From Gymnothorax reevesii (Eukaryota > Chordata > Actinopteri > Anguilliformes > Muraenidae), in contig CM056573.1 in NCBI GenBank assembly GCA_029721435.1, forward strand, positions 70,994,001-71,058,000: a stretch of DNA of 64,000 nucleotides, written 5' to 3'. Position numbers and translations under genes: made by a program. Positions 6,360 through 19,120 of the stretch are shown here, piece by piece (the first letter of the stretch is position 1; every line of letters starts with the position of its first letter). A model generated the notes under the pieces. That model was given only the letters and a program-made list of their open reading frames with translations. It was not told the DNA's origin and ran no database searches.

Positions 6360-9300
6360 AGAATGTAAATGGACTATATAGGGGCTGACTATGGAGCTAG
6401 TCAGATTGGCAGCTCAAAGCACTTGACAGTAGCCTAATACCTCACGTATGCCCATTTATGCAACACATTCATACACTGACGGCTACGCAAGGCAGTCAAC
6501 TGCATCTTGGTTGACTGCATTTTGTGACTTTTAGAATGGTGTGCAGGCGCATATATAAGCCAGTTGCTGTCATGACGTCAGAATCAATTTGTTCTCCCAT
6601 TTTGCAGGTAGAAATTGTGATTGTCACAGAGCTGTTCTTCTATTCATTTAGTTTATTTAGTAAGCTGGTTAGGATACCAGAAAAAGAAATTAATCAGAGG
6701 AAATGGATGAATGTAAGTCAGGCTTTGGCAAAGCTTCAGGACATGAGTTCTTGTGAGTCAGATGGAGAAGAAATATCAGGGCTCAGTGATGCTTCTAGGT
6801 CTAGTGAATCCGACTCCGATTTTGAAACTGAATGCGATCGTGAGCCACACGGTAAAGGTATCACAGCTGCTGGGCAAACTAAGCCTTTGATGCCAGGAAG
6901 GTCACCAAAACTGGATATTTATTCACGTCATAACGCTTAGGTTTCACAGCATAATTTCAAGTCCAAATACTTTGAAACATTTAAAATTAGCCACAATAGC
7001 CAACAAATTGAAGCTTTAAAGCTCTGACCTCTACACTATTTAATCAATGAAGAATCTTAGCAAAACACCATTTATTGTCCTCTGAATTCTGAAAGTACTT
7101 TGAAATGCTTTCACTGAGGCAACACCTCACAGCTTAAAAGTATTACAAAGAGTGATGCATTTTTGTCAATAAAGAGGATGCAGCCATATTTCCACGTCAT
7201 CCATGCCATGATGAAGGGAGACGCAGTAGCGCAGTGGAGAGCATGGGCTTGACTTGGGATGGAAAGATTCTGTGTTCCAGTCCTTGCCTTAGCCTGTGCA
7301 AAGTGTTCTCAGGCAAAACTCTTCACTTCCACACTGCCTCACTCTACCCAGGTGTACAAATGGGTCCCAGCAAAATTGTCAGGGAAACTTGACTGAGAGC
7401 AGTGGGAGAACCCGAGTTGGACTAGTGTCCCATCGAGGGGGTTTAGCAATACTCCTATTTGCTTCATGTCACAGAAACCAGGGTTAAACACAGGCCTGGT
7501 GGGCCTCCAGGCATGACCTCCACGCCTGGTTAGAAATAGTCTTTATTCCCTCTGAGCAGCTGCTCATTTTGAAAACAAGAAGGGCACTTGGTAGAGCTCA
7601 TACCTCCGCCAAGCCCACATGTAAGTATTATTGGTTCTGGATCCAGGAGAATATCATCCAGACCAACAACAGCTGTGATTAGTTCCTCTTTTAGGGCAGA
7701 TTCTATTCAGTGCTGAAATTTTCTGAAAATCTGTTCATTACATAAGGACATACCGAATTGTTCCGAATATAAGACGATTCTGGATATGAGACTACTCCCC
7801 TTTCTCAAGTCATATTTTGGAAAAAATAGGGTTTTGATGACAAAATCTTGTTTTAGTCACTAAAGAATAATAATCATTGCAAAAATTTCTTTGAAAATAC
7901 TGATAAAACAAACTGAAAGAAAAACCAATATAAAAGATTGCAGGCTGTTGTTTTGCGCCATCTATTGTTGTGAACATGTATTGAGTATAGACTATAAAAC
8001 GCACACACAGGATGACTGTTATTGTTAGAAGCCTAGTCCACGGAAAATACGACGACCCCATTTCTCCGCTGTGACGTGTCTTTAATGGAACGGCGGAGGC
8101 GTCAAAGATAAAACAGGGTCACTTGAGCAAAAAGAGAGGAAATAGTAAACATGCCCGATGGACGAGAGATGCTAATTTACTGAGATTCCGCAGAGAAGTC
8201 ACTGTTATGTCAAAGACGCAGAGTGCATCGTATGCCTGTTCCGTGGATATGTAAAAAGCACCGTTGCCATAAACATATCTCCCCAGCGGGCCACAGTACG
8301 AAGTAGATTCCCAGTCCGTCGTGGAAACATATACTGGTGTACGTGCGATTAGGTAGTGATTGTTTTTAAATTTCATTTGATTTCATTTGACACACTCTTT
8401 TTACTTGAACAAAAGATTGACCGCGATTCCGTACCATGCTTTCTGTTAACGTTCTGACAAAATGTGGCAGCCCTCCATGCTTAGGGTCGGGCGTGTAAAG
8501 TCACCGAACAGGCCTTGTGGTGACGTGTCTTAAATGGAACACTCGAGGCGTCATAAATCAGACCGGGTCACTTGAGCAGAAGAAAACAAAGGAGTAAACA
8601 AGCCCGATGGATGAGAGGTTCGAATTCTCTTGGATTCTGCTGAGAAGTCGCTTTGACGTCAAAGAGCCAGAGTGCATCGAATGTTCATTTTGTTGCTATA
8701 ACAACAGCACCGTTGCTATAAACAACTCTGCACAGGGAGCCGACGGAAGAATGCTGATTCTCAGTCCGTGTCCAATGCTCATGGAAAGATGTCCAGGAGT
8801 ACGTGCGATTTGGCAGTGATTTTATTTTTATGAAATTAGATTTTAATTGACTCACTCTTTGTTTAAACAAAAAAAAAAAAAAAAAAATGCGCGATTCAGT
8901 AGCATGCTTTCTGTTTACGTATTGACAAAATGTGCCTGCCCTCCACTTAGCCGTCGGGCTTGTCTTGTGACCAAACAGGCTCTGCTGTGACGTGACTTAA
9001 ATGGATCAGCGGAGGTTTCAAATTCTCCGGCAGCTACAGGTCTCAAAAAAGTTGGGACACTTGTAAAAAGGGGCTTTAAAAGCATTGAATTTCTAAGAGA
9101 ATCAGCTGAAAGAACATTTAGCAAGTAATTAAGTTAACTGTCATCTGCTGCGCAACATGATTACTTATAAAAGGGTTGTCATTGAGAGGCTGAGTTTCTC
9201 AGAAGTAAAGATGGCCAGAAGCTCTCCCACCTGTGAAGGCTTGCATAAAAAAAAATGTTGAATACTTTGAAACACTGCTCCTCGACGTTAAATTGCAAAG

Positions 9301-9552
9301 GCATTGAAGGTCTCATCATCTTCAGTACATGACATCATCAAAAGATTCAGAGTAACTGGAAAAATCTCTGCCTGTAAGCGACTAGGCCGAGACATTTACT
9401 GGATGCCCTTTATCTTTGGACCCTCAGATGCCACTGCATCACTCACCGGCATGATTCTTGGGATTCTGCAATAATAGAGAAAGAAAAAACATCACTGATT
9501 ATACCTAGAACTGCCACAAGGTCATTCTGACCTCCATTAGTCCCAGTGCAAA
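6360..9552 (+). repeat. Array unit U3
   Basis: 3193 bp, longer than U2 because the poly-A is 19. piggyBac-like frame 6536-6940; a private T-to-G change just upstream (TTTGTGAC) opens the frame back to 6524. SINE from about 7216, nested repeat A from 8070, B from 8519, Tc1 remnant 9037-9472. Confidence 0.98.
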
Positions 9553-12500
9553 AGAATGTAAATGGACTATATAGGGGCTGACTATGGAGCTAGTCAGATT
9601 GGCAGCTCAAAGCACTTGACAGTAGCCTAATACCTCACGTATGCCCATTTATGCAACACATTCATACACTGACGGCTACGCAAGGCAGTCAACTGCATCT
9701 TGGTTGACTGCATTTTGTTACTTTTAGAATGGTGTGCAGGCGCATATATAAGCCAGTTGCTGTCATGACGTCAGAATCAATTTGTTCTCCCATTTTGCAG
9801 GTAGAAATTGTGATTGTCACAGAGCTGTTCTTCTATTCATTTAGTTTATTTAGTAAGCTGGTTAGGATACCAGAAAAAGAAATTAATCAGAGGAAATGGA
9901 TGAATGTAAGTCAGGCTTTGGCAAAGCTTCAGGACATGAGTTCTTGTGAGTCAGATGGAGAAGAAATATCAGGGCTCAGTGATGCTTCTAGGTCTAGTGA
10001 ATCCGACTCCGATTTTGAAACTGAATGCGATCGTGAGCCACACGGTAAAGGTATCACAGCTGCTGGGCAAACTAAGCCTTTGATGCCAGGAAGGTCACCA
10101 AAACTGGATATTTATTCACGTCATAACGCTTAGGTTTCACAGCATAATTTCAAGTCCAAATACTTTGAAACATTTAAAATTAGCCACAATAGCCAACAAA
10201 TTGAAGCTTTAAAGCTCTGACCTCTATACTATTTAATCAATGAAGAATCTTAGCAAAACACCATTTATTGTCCTCTGAATTCTGAAAGTACTTTGAAATG
10301 CTTTCACTGAGGCAACACCTCACAGCTTAAAAGTATTACAAAGAGTGATGCATTTTTGTCAATAAAGAGGATGCAGCCATATTTCCACGTCATCCATGCC
10401 ATGATGAAGGGAGACGCAGTAGCGCAGTGGAGAGCATGGGCTTGACTTGGGATGGAAAGATTCTGTGTTCCAGTCCTTGCCTTAGCCTGTGCAAAGTGTT
10501 CTCAGGCAAAACTCTTCACTTCCACACTGCCTCACTCTACCCAGGTGTACAAATGGGTCCCAGCAAAATTGTCAGGGAAACTTGACTGAGAGCAGTGGGA
10601 GAACCCGAGTTGGACTAGTGTCCCATCGAGGGGGTTTAGCAATACTCCTATTTGCTTCATGTCACAGAAACCAGGGTTAAACACAGGCCTGGTGGGCCTC
10701 CAGGCATGACCTCCACGCCTGGTTAGAAATAGTCTTTATTCCGTCTGAGCAGCTGCTCATTTTGAAAACAAGAAGGGCACTTGGTAGAGCTCATACCTCC
10801 GCCAAGCCCACATGTAAGTATTATTGGTTCTGGATCCAGGAGAGTATCATCCAGACCAACAACAGCTGTGATTAGTTCCTCTTTTAGGGCAGATTCTATT
10901 CAGTGCTGAAATTTTCTGAAAATCTGTTCATTACATAAGGACATACCGAATTGTTCCGAATATAAGACGATTCTGGATATGAGACTACTCCCCTTTCTCA
11001 AGTCATATTTTGGAAAAAATAGGGTTTTGATGACAAAATCTTGTTTTAGTCACTAAAGAATAATAATCATTGCAAAAATTTCTTTGAAAATACTGATAAA
11101 ACAAACTGAAAGAAAAACCAATATAAAAGATTGCAGGCTGTTGTTTTGCGCCATCTATTGTTGTGAACATGTATTGAGTATAGACTATAAAACGCACACA
11201 CAGGATGACTGTTATTGTTAGAAGCCTAGTCCACGGAAAATACGACGACCCCATTTCTCCGCTGTGACGTGTCTTTAATGGAACGGCGGAGGCGTCAAAG
11301 ATAAAACAGGGTCACTTGAGCAAAAAGAGAGGAAATAGTAAACATGCCCGATGGACGAGAGATGCTAATTTACTGAGATTCCGCAGAGAAGTCACTGTTA
11401 TGTCAAAGACGCAGAGTGCATCGTATGCCTGTTCCGTGGATATGTAAAAAGCACCGTTGCCATAAACATATCTCCCCAGCGGGCCACAGTACGAAGTAGA
11501 TTCCCAGTCCGTCGTGGAAACATATACTGGTGTACGTGCGATTAGGTAGTGATTGTTTTTAAATTTCATTTGATTTCATTTGACACACTCTTTTTACTTG
11601 AACAAAAGATTGACCGCGATTCCGTACCATGCTTTCTGTTAACGTTCTGACAAAATGTGGCAGCCCTCCATGCTTAGGGTCGGGCGTGTAAAGTCACCGA
11701 ACAGGCCTTGTGGTGACGTGTCTTAAATGGAACACTCGAGGCGTCATAAATCAGACCGGGTCACTTGAGCAGAAGAAAACAAAGGAGTAAACAAGCCCGA
11801 TGGATGAGAGGTTCGAATTCTCTTGGATTCTGCTGAGAAGTCGCTTTGACGTCAAAGAGCCAGAGTGCATCGAATGTTCATTTTGTTGCTATAACAACAG
11901 CACCGTTGCTATAAACAACTCTGCACAGGGAGCCGACGGAAGAATGCTGATTCTCAGTCCGTGTCCAATGCTCATGGAAAGATGTCCAGGAGTACGTGCG
12001 ATTTGGCAGTGATTTTATTTTTATGAAATTAGATTTTAATTGACTCACTCTTTGTTTAAACAAAAAAAAAAAAAAAATGCGCGATTCAGTAGCATGCTTT
12101 CTGTTTACGTATTGACAAAATGTGCCTGCCCTCCACTTAGCCGTCGGGCTTGTCTTGTGACCAAACAGGCTCTGCTGTGACGTGACTTAAATGGATCAGC
12201 GGAGGTTTCAAATTCTCCGGCAGCTACAGGTCTCAAAAAAGTTGGGACACTTGTAAAAAGGGGCTTTAAAAGCATTGAATTTCTAAGAGAATCAGCTGAA
12301 AGAACATTTAGCAAGTAATTAAGTTAACTGTCATCTGCTGCGCAACATGATTACTTATAAAAGGGTTGTCATTGAGAGGCTGAGTTTCTCAGAAGTAAAG
12401 ATGGCCAGAAGCTCTCCCACCTGTGAAGGCTTGCATAAAAAAAAATGTTGAATACTTTGAAACACTGCTCCTCGACGTTAAATTGCAAAGGCATTGAAGG

Positions 12501-12742
12501 TCTCATCATCTTCAGTACATGACATCATCAAAAGATTCAGAGTAACTGGAAAAATCTCTGCCTGTAAGCGACTAGGCCGAGACATTTACTGGATGCCCTT
12601 TATCTTTGGACCCTCAGATGCCACTGCATCACTCACCGGCATGATTCTTGGGATTCTGCAATAATAGAGAAAGAAAAAACATCACTGATTATACCTAGAA
12701 CTGCCACAAGGTCATTCTGACCTCCATTAGTCCCAGTGCAAA
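9553..12742 (+). repeat. Array unit U4
   Basis: 3190 bp. piggyBac-like frame 9729-10133, SINE from about 10409, nested repeat A from 11263, B from 11712, Tc1 remnant 12227-12662. Poly-A is 16. Last unit carrying the old Tc1 subtype (GTAAGCGACTAGG, TACTTTGAAACAC). Confidence 0.98.
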
Positions 12743-15700
12743 AGAATGTAAATGGACTATATAGGGGCTGACTATGGAGCTAGTCAGATTGGCAGCTCAA
12801 AGCACTTGACAGTAGCCTAATACCTCACGTATGCCCATTTATGCAACACATTCATACACTGACGGCTACGCAAGGCAGTCAACTGCATCTTGGTTGACTG
12901 CATTTTGTTACTTTTAGAATGGTGTGCAGGCGCATATATAAGCCAGTTGCTGTCATGACGTCAGAATCAATTTGTTCTCCCATTTTGCAGGTAGAAATTG
13001 TGATTGTCACAGAGCTGTTCTTCTATTCATTTAGTTTATTTAGTAAGCTGGTTAGGATACCAGAAAAAGAAATTAATCAGAGGAAATGGATGAATGTAAG
13101 TCAGGCTTTGGCAAAGCTTCAGGACATGAGTTCTTGTGAGTCAGATGGAGAAGAAATATCAGGGCTCAGTGATGCTTCTAGGTCTAGTGAATCCGACTCC
13201 GATTTTGAAACTGAATGCGATCGTGAGCCACACGGTAAAGGTATCACAGCTGCTGGGCAAACTAAGCCTTTGATGCCAGGAAGGTCACCAAAACTGGATA
13301 TTTATTCACGTCATAACGCTTAGGTTTCACAGCATAATTTCAAGTCCAAATACTTTGAAACATTTAAAATTAGCCACAATAGCCAACAAATTGAAGCTTT
13401 AAAGCTCTGACCTCTATACTATTTAATCAATGAAGAATCTTAGCAAAACACCATTTATTGTCCTCTGAATTCTGAAAGTACTTTGAAATGCTTTCACTGA
13501 GGCAACACCTCACAGCTTAAAAGTATTACAAAGAGTGATGCATTTTTGTCAATAAAGAGGATGCAGCCATATTTCCACGTCATCCATGCCATGATGAAGG
13601 GAGACGCAGTAGCGCAGTGGAGAGCATGGGCTTGACTTGGGATGGAAAGATTCTGTGTTCCAGTCCTTGCCTTAGCCTGTGCAAAGTGTTCTCAGGCAAA
13701 ACTCTTCACTTCCACACTGCCTCACTCTACCCAGGTGTACAAATGGGTCCCAGCAAAATTGTCAGGGAAACTTGACTGAGAGCAGTGGGAGAACCCGAGT
13801 TGGACTAGTGTCCCATCGAGGGGGTTTAGCAATACTCCTATTTGCTTCATGTCACAGAAACCAGGGTTAAACACAGGCCTGGTGGGCCTCCAGGCATGAC
13901 CTCCACGCCTGGTTAGAAATAGTCTTTATTCCGTCTGAGCAGCTGCTCATTTTGAAAACAAGAAGGGCACTTGGTAGAGCTCATACCTCCGCCAAGCCCA
14001 CATGTAAGTATTATTGGTTCTGGATCCAGGAGAGTATCATCCAGACCAACAACAGCTGTGATTAGTTCCTCTTTTAGGGCAGATTCTATTCAGTGCTGAA
14101 ATTTTCTGAAAATCTGTTCATTACATAAGGACATACCGAATTGTTCCGAATATAAGACGATTCTGGATATGAGACTACTCCCCTTTCTCAAGTCATATTT
14201 TGGAAAAAATAGGGTTTTGATGACAAAATCTTGTTTTAGTCACTAAAGAATAATAATCATTGCAAAAATTTCTTTGAAAATACTGATAAAACAAACTGAA
14301 AGAAAAACCAATATAAAAGATTGCAGGCTGTTGTTTTGCGCCATCTATTGTTGTGAACATGTATTGAGTATAGACTATAAAACGCACACACAGGATGACT
14401 GTTATTGTTAGAAGCCTAGTCCACGGAAAATACGACGACCCCATTTCTCCGCTGTGACGTGTCTTTAATGGAACGGCGGAGGCGTCAAAGATAAAACAGG
14501 GTCACTTGAGCAAAAAGAGAGGAAATAGTAAACATGCCCGATGGACGAGAGATGCTAATTTACTGAGATTCCGCAGAGAAGTCACTGTTATGTCAAAGAC
14601 GCAGAGTGCATCGTATGCCTGTTCCGTGGATATGTAAAAAGCACCGTTGCCATAAACATATCTCCCCAGCGGGCCACAGTACGAAGTAGATTCTTAGTCC
14701 GTCGTGGAAACATATACTGGTGTACGTGCGATTAGGTAGTGATTGTTTTTAAATTTCATTTGATTTCATTTGACACACTCTTTTTACTTGAACAAAAGAT
14801 TGACCGCGATTCCGTACCATGCTTTCTGTTAACGTTCTGACAAAATGTGGCAGCCCTCCATGCTTAGGGTCGGGCGTGTAAAGTCACCGAACAGGCCTTG
14901 TGGTGACGTGTCTTAAATGGAACACTCGAGGCGTCATAAATCAGACCGGGTCACTTGAGCAGAAGAAAACAAAGGAGTAAACAAGCCCGATGGATGAGAG
15001 GTTCGAATTCTCTTGGATTCTGCTGAGAAGTCGCTTTGACGTCAAAGAGCCAGAGTGCATCGAATGTTCATTTTGTTGCTATAACAACAGCACCGTTGCT
15101 ATAAACAACTCTGCACAGGGAGCCGACGGAAGAATGCTGATTCTCAGTCCGTGTCCAATGCTCATGGAAAGATGTCCAGGAGTACGTGCGATTTGGCAGT
15201 GATTTTATTTTTATGAAATTAGATTTTAATTGACTCACTCTTTGTTTAAACAAAAAAAAAAAAAATGCGCGATTCAGTAGCATGCTTTCTGTTTACGTAT
15301 TGACAAAATGTGCCTGCCCTCCACTTAGCCGTCGGGCTTGTCTTGTGACCAAACAGGCTCTGCTGTGACGTGACTTAAATGGATCAGCGGAGGTTTCAAA
15401 TTCTCCGGCAGCTACAGGTCTCAAAAAAGTTGGGACACTTGTAAAAAGGGGCTTTAAAAGCATTGAATTTCTAAGAGAATCAGCTGAAAGAACATTTAGC
15501 AAGTAATTAAGTTAACTGTCATCTGCTGCGCAACATGATTACTTATAAAAGGGTTGTCATTGAGAGGCTGAGTTTCTCAGAAGTAAAGATGGCCAGAAGC
15601 TCTCCCACCTGTGAAGGCTTGCATAAAAAAAAATGTTGAATACTTTAAAAACACTGCTCCTCGATGTTAAATTGCAAAGGCATTGAAGGTCTCATCATCT

Positions 15701-15931
15701 TCAGTACATGACATCATCAAAAGATTCAGAGTAACTGGAAAAATCTCTGCCTGTAAGGGACTAGGCTGAGACCTTTACTGGATGCCCTTTATCTTTGGAC
15801 CCTCAGATGCCACTGCATCACTCACCGGCATGATTCTTGGGATTCTGCAATAATAGAGAAAGAAAAAACATCACTGATTATACCTAGAACTGCCACAAGG
15901 TCATTCTGACCTCCATTAGTCCCAGTGCAAA
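12743..15931 (+). repeat. Array unit U5
   Basis: 3189 bp. piggyBac-like frame 12919-13323, SINE from about 13599, nested repeat A from 14453, B from 14902, Tc1 remnant 15415-15851. Poly-A is 14. The left part matches U4 (AGTGATGCATT, CATTGCAAAAA), but the Tc1 segment switches to the derived subtype (GTAAGGGACTAGGCTGAG). ATTCTTAGTCC near 14690 is shared only with U6. Confidence 0.98.
15415..15851 (+). pseudogene. Tc1 fragment, derived subtype (first seen in U5)
   Basis: Same fragment as in U1 but one base longer. It has TACTTTAAAAACAC for TACTTTGAAACAC, GTAAGGGACTAGG for GTAAGCGACTAGG, and GAGACCTTTAC for GAGACATTTAC. The GTAAGCG form of U1-U4 codes the expected Lys-Arg of Tc1 transposases, so it is the older state. 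U5-U8 add CGATGTT and GGCTGAG; U9-U20 keep CGACGTT. Confidence 0.8.
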
Positions 15932-18900
15932 AGAATGTAAATGGACTATATAGGGGCTGACTATGGAGCTAGTCAGATTGGCAGCTCAAAGCACTTGACA
16001 GTAGCCTAATACCTCACGTATGCCCATTTATGCAACACATTCATACACTGACGGCTACGCAAGGCAGTCAACTGCATCTTGGTTGACTGCATTTTGTTAC
16101 TTTTAGAATGGTGTGCAGGCGCATATATAAGCCAGTTGCTGTCATGACGTCAGAATCAATTTGTTCTCCCATTTTGCAGGTAGAAATTGTGATTGTCACA
16201 GAGCTGTTCTTCTATTCATTTAGTTTATTTAGTAAGCTGGTTAGGATACCAGAAAAAGAAATTAATCAGAGGAAATGGATGAATGTAAGTCAGGCTTTGG
16301 CAAAGCTTCAGGACATGAGTTCTTGTGAGTCAGATGGAGAAGAAATATCAGGGCTCAGTGATGCTTCTAGGTCTAGTGAATCCGACTCCGATTTTGAAAC
16401 TGAATGCGATCGTGAGCCACACGGTAGAGGTATCACAGCTGCTGGGCAAACTAAGCCTTTGATGCCAGGAAGGTCACCAAAACTGGATATTTATTCACGT
16501 CATAACGCTTAGGTTTCACAGCATAATTTCAAGTCCAAATACTTTGAAACATTTAAAATTAGCCACAATAGCCAACAAATTGAAGCTTTAAAGCTCTGAC
16601 CTCTATACTATTTAATCAATGAAGAATCTTAGCAAAACACCATTTATTGTCCTCTGAATTCTGAAAGTACTTTGAAATGCTTTCACTGAGGCAACACCTC
16701 ACAGCTTAAAAGTATTACAAAGAGTGGTGCATTTTTGTCAATAAAGAGGATGCAGCCATATTTCCACGTCATCCATGCCATGATGAAGGGAGACGCAGTA
16801 GCGCAGTGGAGAGCATGGGCTTGACTTGGGATGGAAAGATTCTGTGTTCCAGTCCTTGCCTTAGCCTGTGCAAAGTGTTCTCAGGCAAAACTCTTCACTT
16901 CCACACTGCCTCACTCTACCCAGGTGTACAAATGGGTCCCAGCAAAATTGTCAGGGAAACTTGACTGAGAGCAGTGGCAGAACCCGAGTTGGACTAGTGT
17001 CCCATCGAGGGGGTTTAGCAATACTCCTATTTGCTTCATGTCACAGAAACCAGGGTTAAACACAGGCCTGGTGGGCCTCCAGGCATGATCTCCACGCCTG
17101 GTTAGAAATAGTCTTTATTCCGTCTGAGCAGCTGCTCATTTTGAAAACAAGAAGGGCACTTGGTAGAGCTCATACCTCCGCCAAGCCCACATGTAAGTAT
17201 TATTGGTTCTGGATCCAGGAGAGTATCATCCAGACCAACAACAGCTGTGATTAGTTCCTCTTTTAGGGCAGATTCTATTCAGTGCTGAAATTTTCTGAAA
17301 ATCTGTTCATTACATAAGGACATACCGAATTGTTCCGAATATAAGACCATTCTGGATATGAGACTACTCCCCTTTCTCAAGTCATATTTTGGAAAAAATA
17401 GGGTTTTGATGACAAAATCTTGTTTTAGTCACTAAAGAATAATAATCATCGCAAAAATTTCTTTGAAAATACTGATAAAACAAACTGAAAGAAAAACCAA
17501 TATAAAAGATTGCAGGCTGTTGTTTTGCGCCATCTATTGTTGTGAACATGTATTGAGTATAGACTATAAAACGCACACACAGGATGACTGTTATTGTTAG
17601 AAGCCTAGTCCACGGAAAATACGACGACCCCATTTCTCCGCTGTGACGTGTCTTGAATGGAACGGCGGAGGCGTCAAAGATAAAACAGGGTCACTTGAGC
17701 AAAAAGAGAGGAAATAGTAAACATGCCCGATGGACGAGAGATGCTAATTTACTGAGATTCCGCAGAGAAGTCACTGTTATGTCAAAGACGCAGAGTGCAT
17801 CGTATGCCTGTTCCGTGGATATGTAAAAAGCACCGTTGCCATAAACATATCTCCCCAGCGGGCCACAGTACGAAGTAGATTCTTAGTCCGTCGTGGAAAC
17901 ATATACTGGTGTACGTGCGATTAGGTAGTGATTGTTTTTAAATTTCATTTGATTTCATTTGACACACTCTTTTTACTTGAACAAAAGATTGACCGCGATT
18001 CCGTACCATGCTTTCTGTTAACGTTCTGACAAAATGTGGCAGCCCTCCATGCTTAGGGTCGGGCGTGTAAAGTCACCGAACAGGCCTTGTGGTGACGTGT
18101 CTTAAATGGAACACTCGAGGCGTCATAAATCAGACCGGGTCACTTGAGCAGAAGAAAACAAAGGAGTAAACAAGCCCGATGGATGAGAGGTTCGAATTCT
18201 CTTGGATTCTGCTGAGAAGTCGCTTTGACGTCAAAGAGCCAGAGTGCATCGAATGTTCATTTTGTTGCTATAACAACAGCACCGTTGCTATAAACAACTC
18301 TGCACAGGGAGCCGACGGAAGAATGCTGATTCTCAGTCCGTGTCCAATGCTCATGGAAAGACGTCCAGGAGTACGTGCGATTTGGCAGTGATTTTATTTT
18401 TATGAAATTAGATTTTAATTGACTCACTCTTTGTTTAAACAAAAAAAAAAAAAATGCGCGATTCAGTAGCATGCTTTCTGTTTACGTATTGACAAAATGT
18501 GCCTGCCCTCCACTTAGCCGTCGGGCTTGTCTTGTGACCAAACAGGCTCTGCTGTGACGTGACTTAAATGGATCAGCGGAGGTTTCAAATTCTCCGGCAG
18601 CTACAGGTCTCAAAAAAGTTGGGACACTTGTAAAAAGGGGCTTTAAAAGCATTGAATTTCTAAGAGAATCAGCTGAAAGAACATTTAGCAAGTAATTAAG
18701 TTAACTGTCATCTGCTGCGCAACATGATTACTTATAAAAGGGTTGTCATTGAGAGGCTGAGTTTCTCAGAAGTAAAGATGGCCAGAAGCTCTCCCACCTG
18801 TGAAGGCTTGCATAAAAAAAAATGTTGAATACTTTAAAAACACTGCTCCTCGATGTTAAATTGCAAAGGCATTGAAGGTCTCATCATCTTCAGTACATGA

Positions 18901-19120
18901 CATCATCAAAAGATTCAGAGTAACTGGAAAAATCTCTGCCTGTAAGGGACTAGGCTGAGACCTTTACTGGATGCCCTTTATCTTTGGACCCTCAGATGCC
19001 ACTGCATCACTCACCGGCATGATTCTTGGGATTCTGCAATAATAGAGAAAGAAAAAACATCACTGATTATACCTAGAACTGCCACAAGGTCATTCTGACC
19101 TCCATTAGTCCCAGTGCAAA
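15932..19120 (+). repeat. Array unit U6
   Basis: 3189 bp. piggyBac-like frame 16108-16512 with the Lys-to-Arg change shared by U6-U9. SINE from about 16788, nested repeat A from 17642, B from 18091, Tc1 remnant 18604-19040. Poly-A is 14. Private changes include GCAGTGGCAG near 16975, TCTTGAATGG near 17651 and AGACGTCCAGG near 18359. Confidence 0.98.
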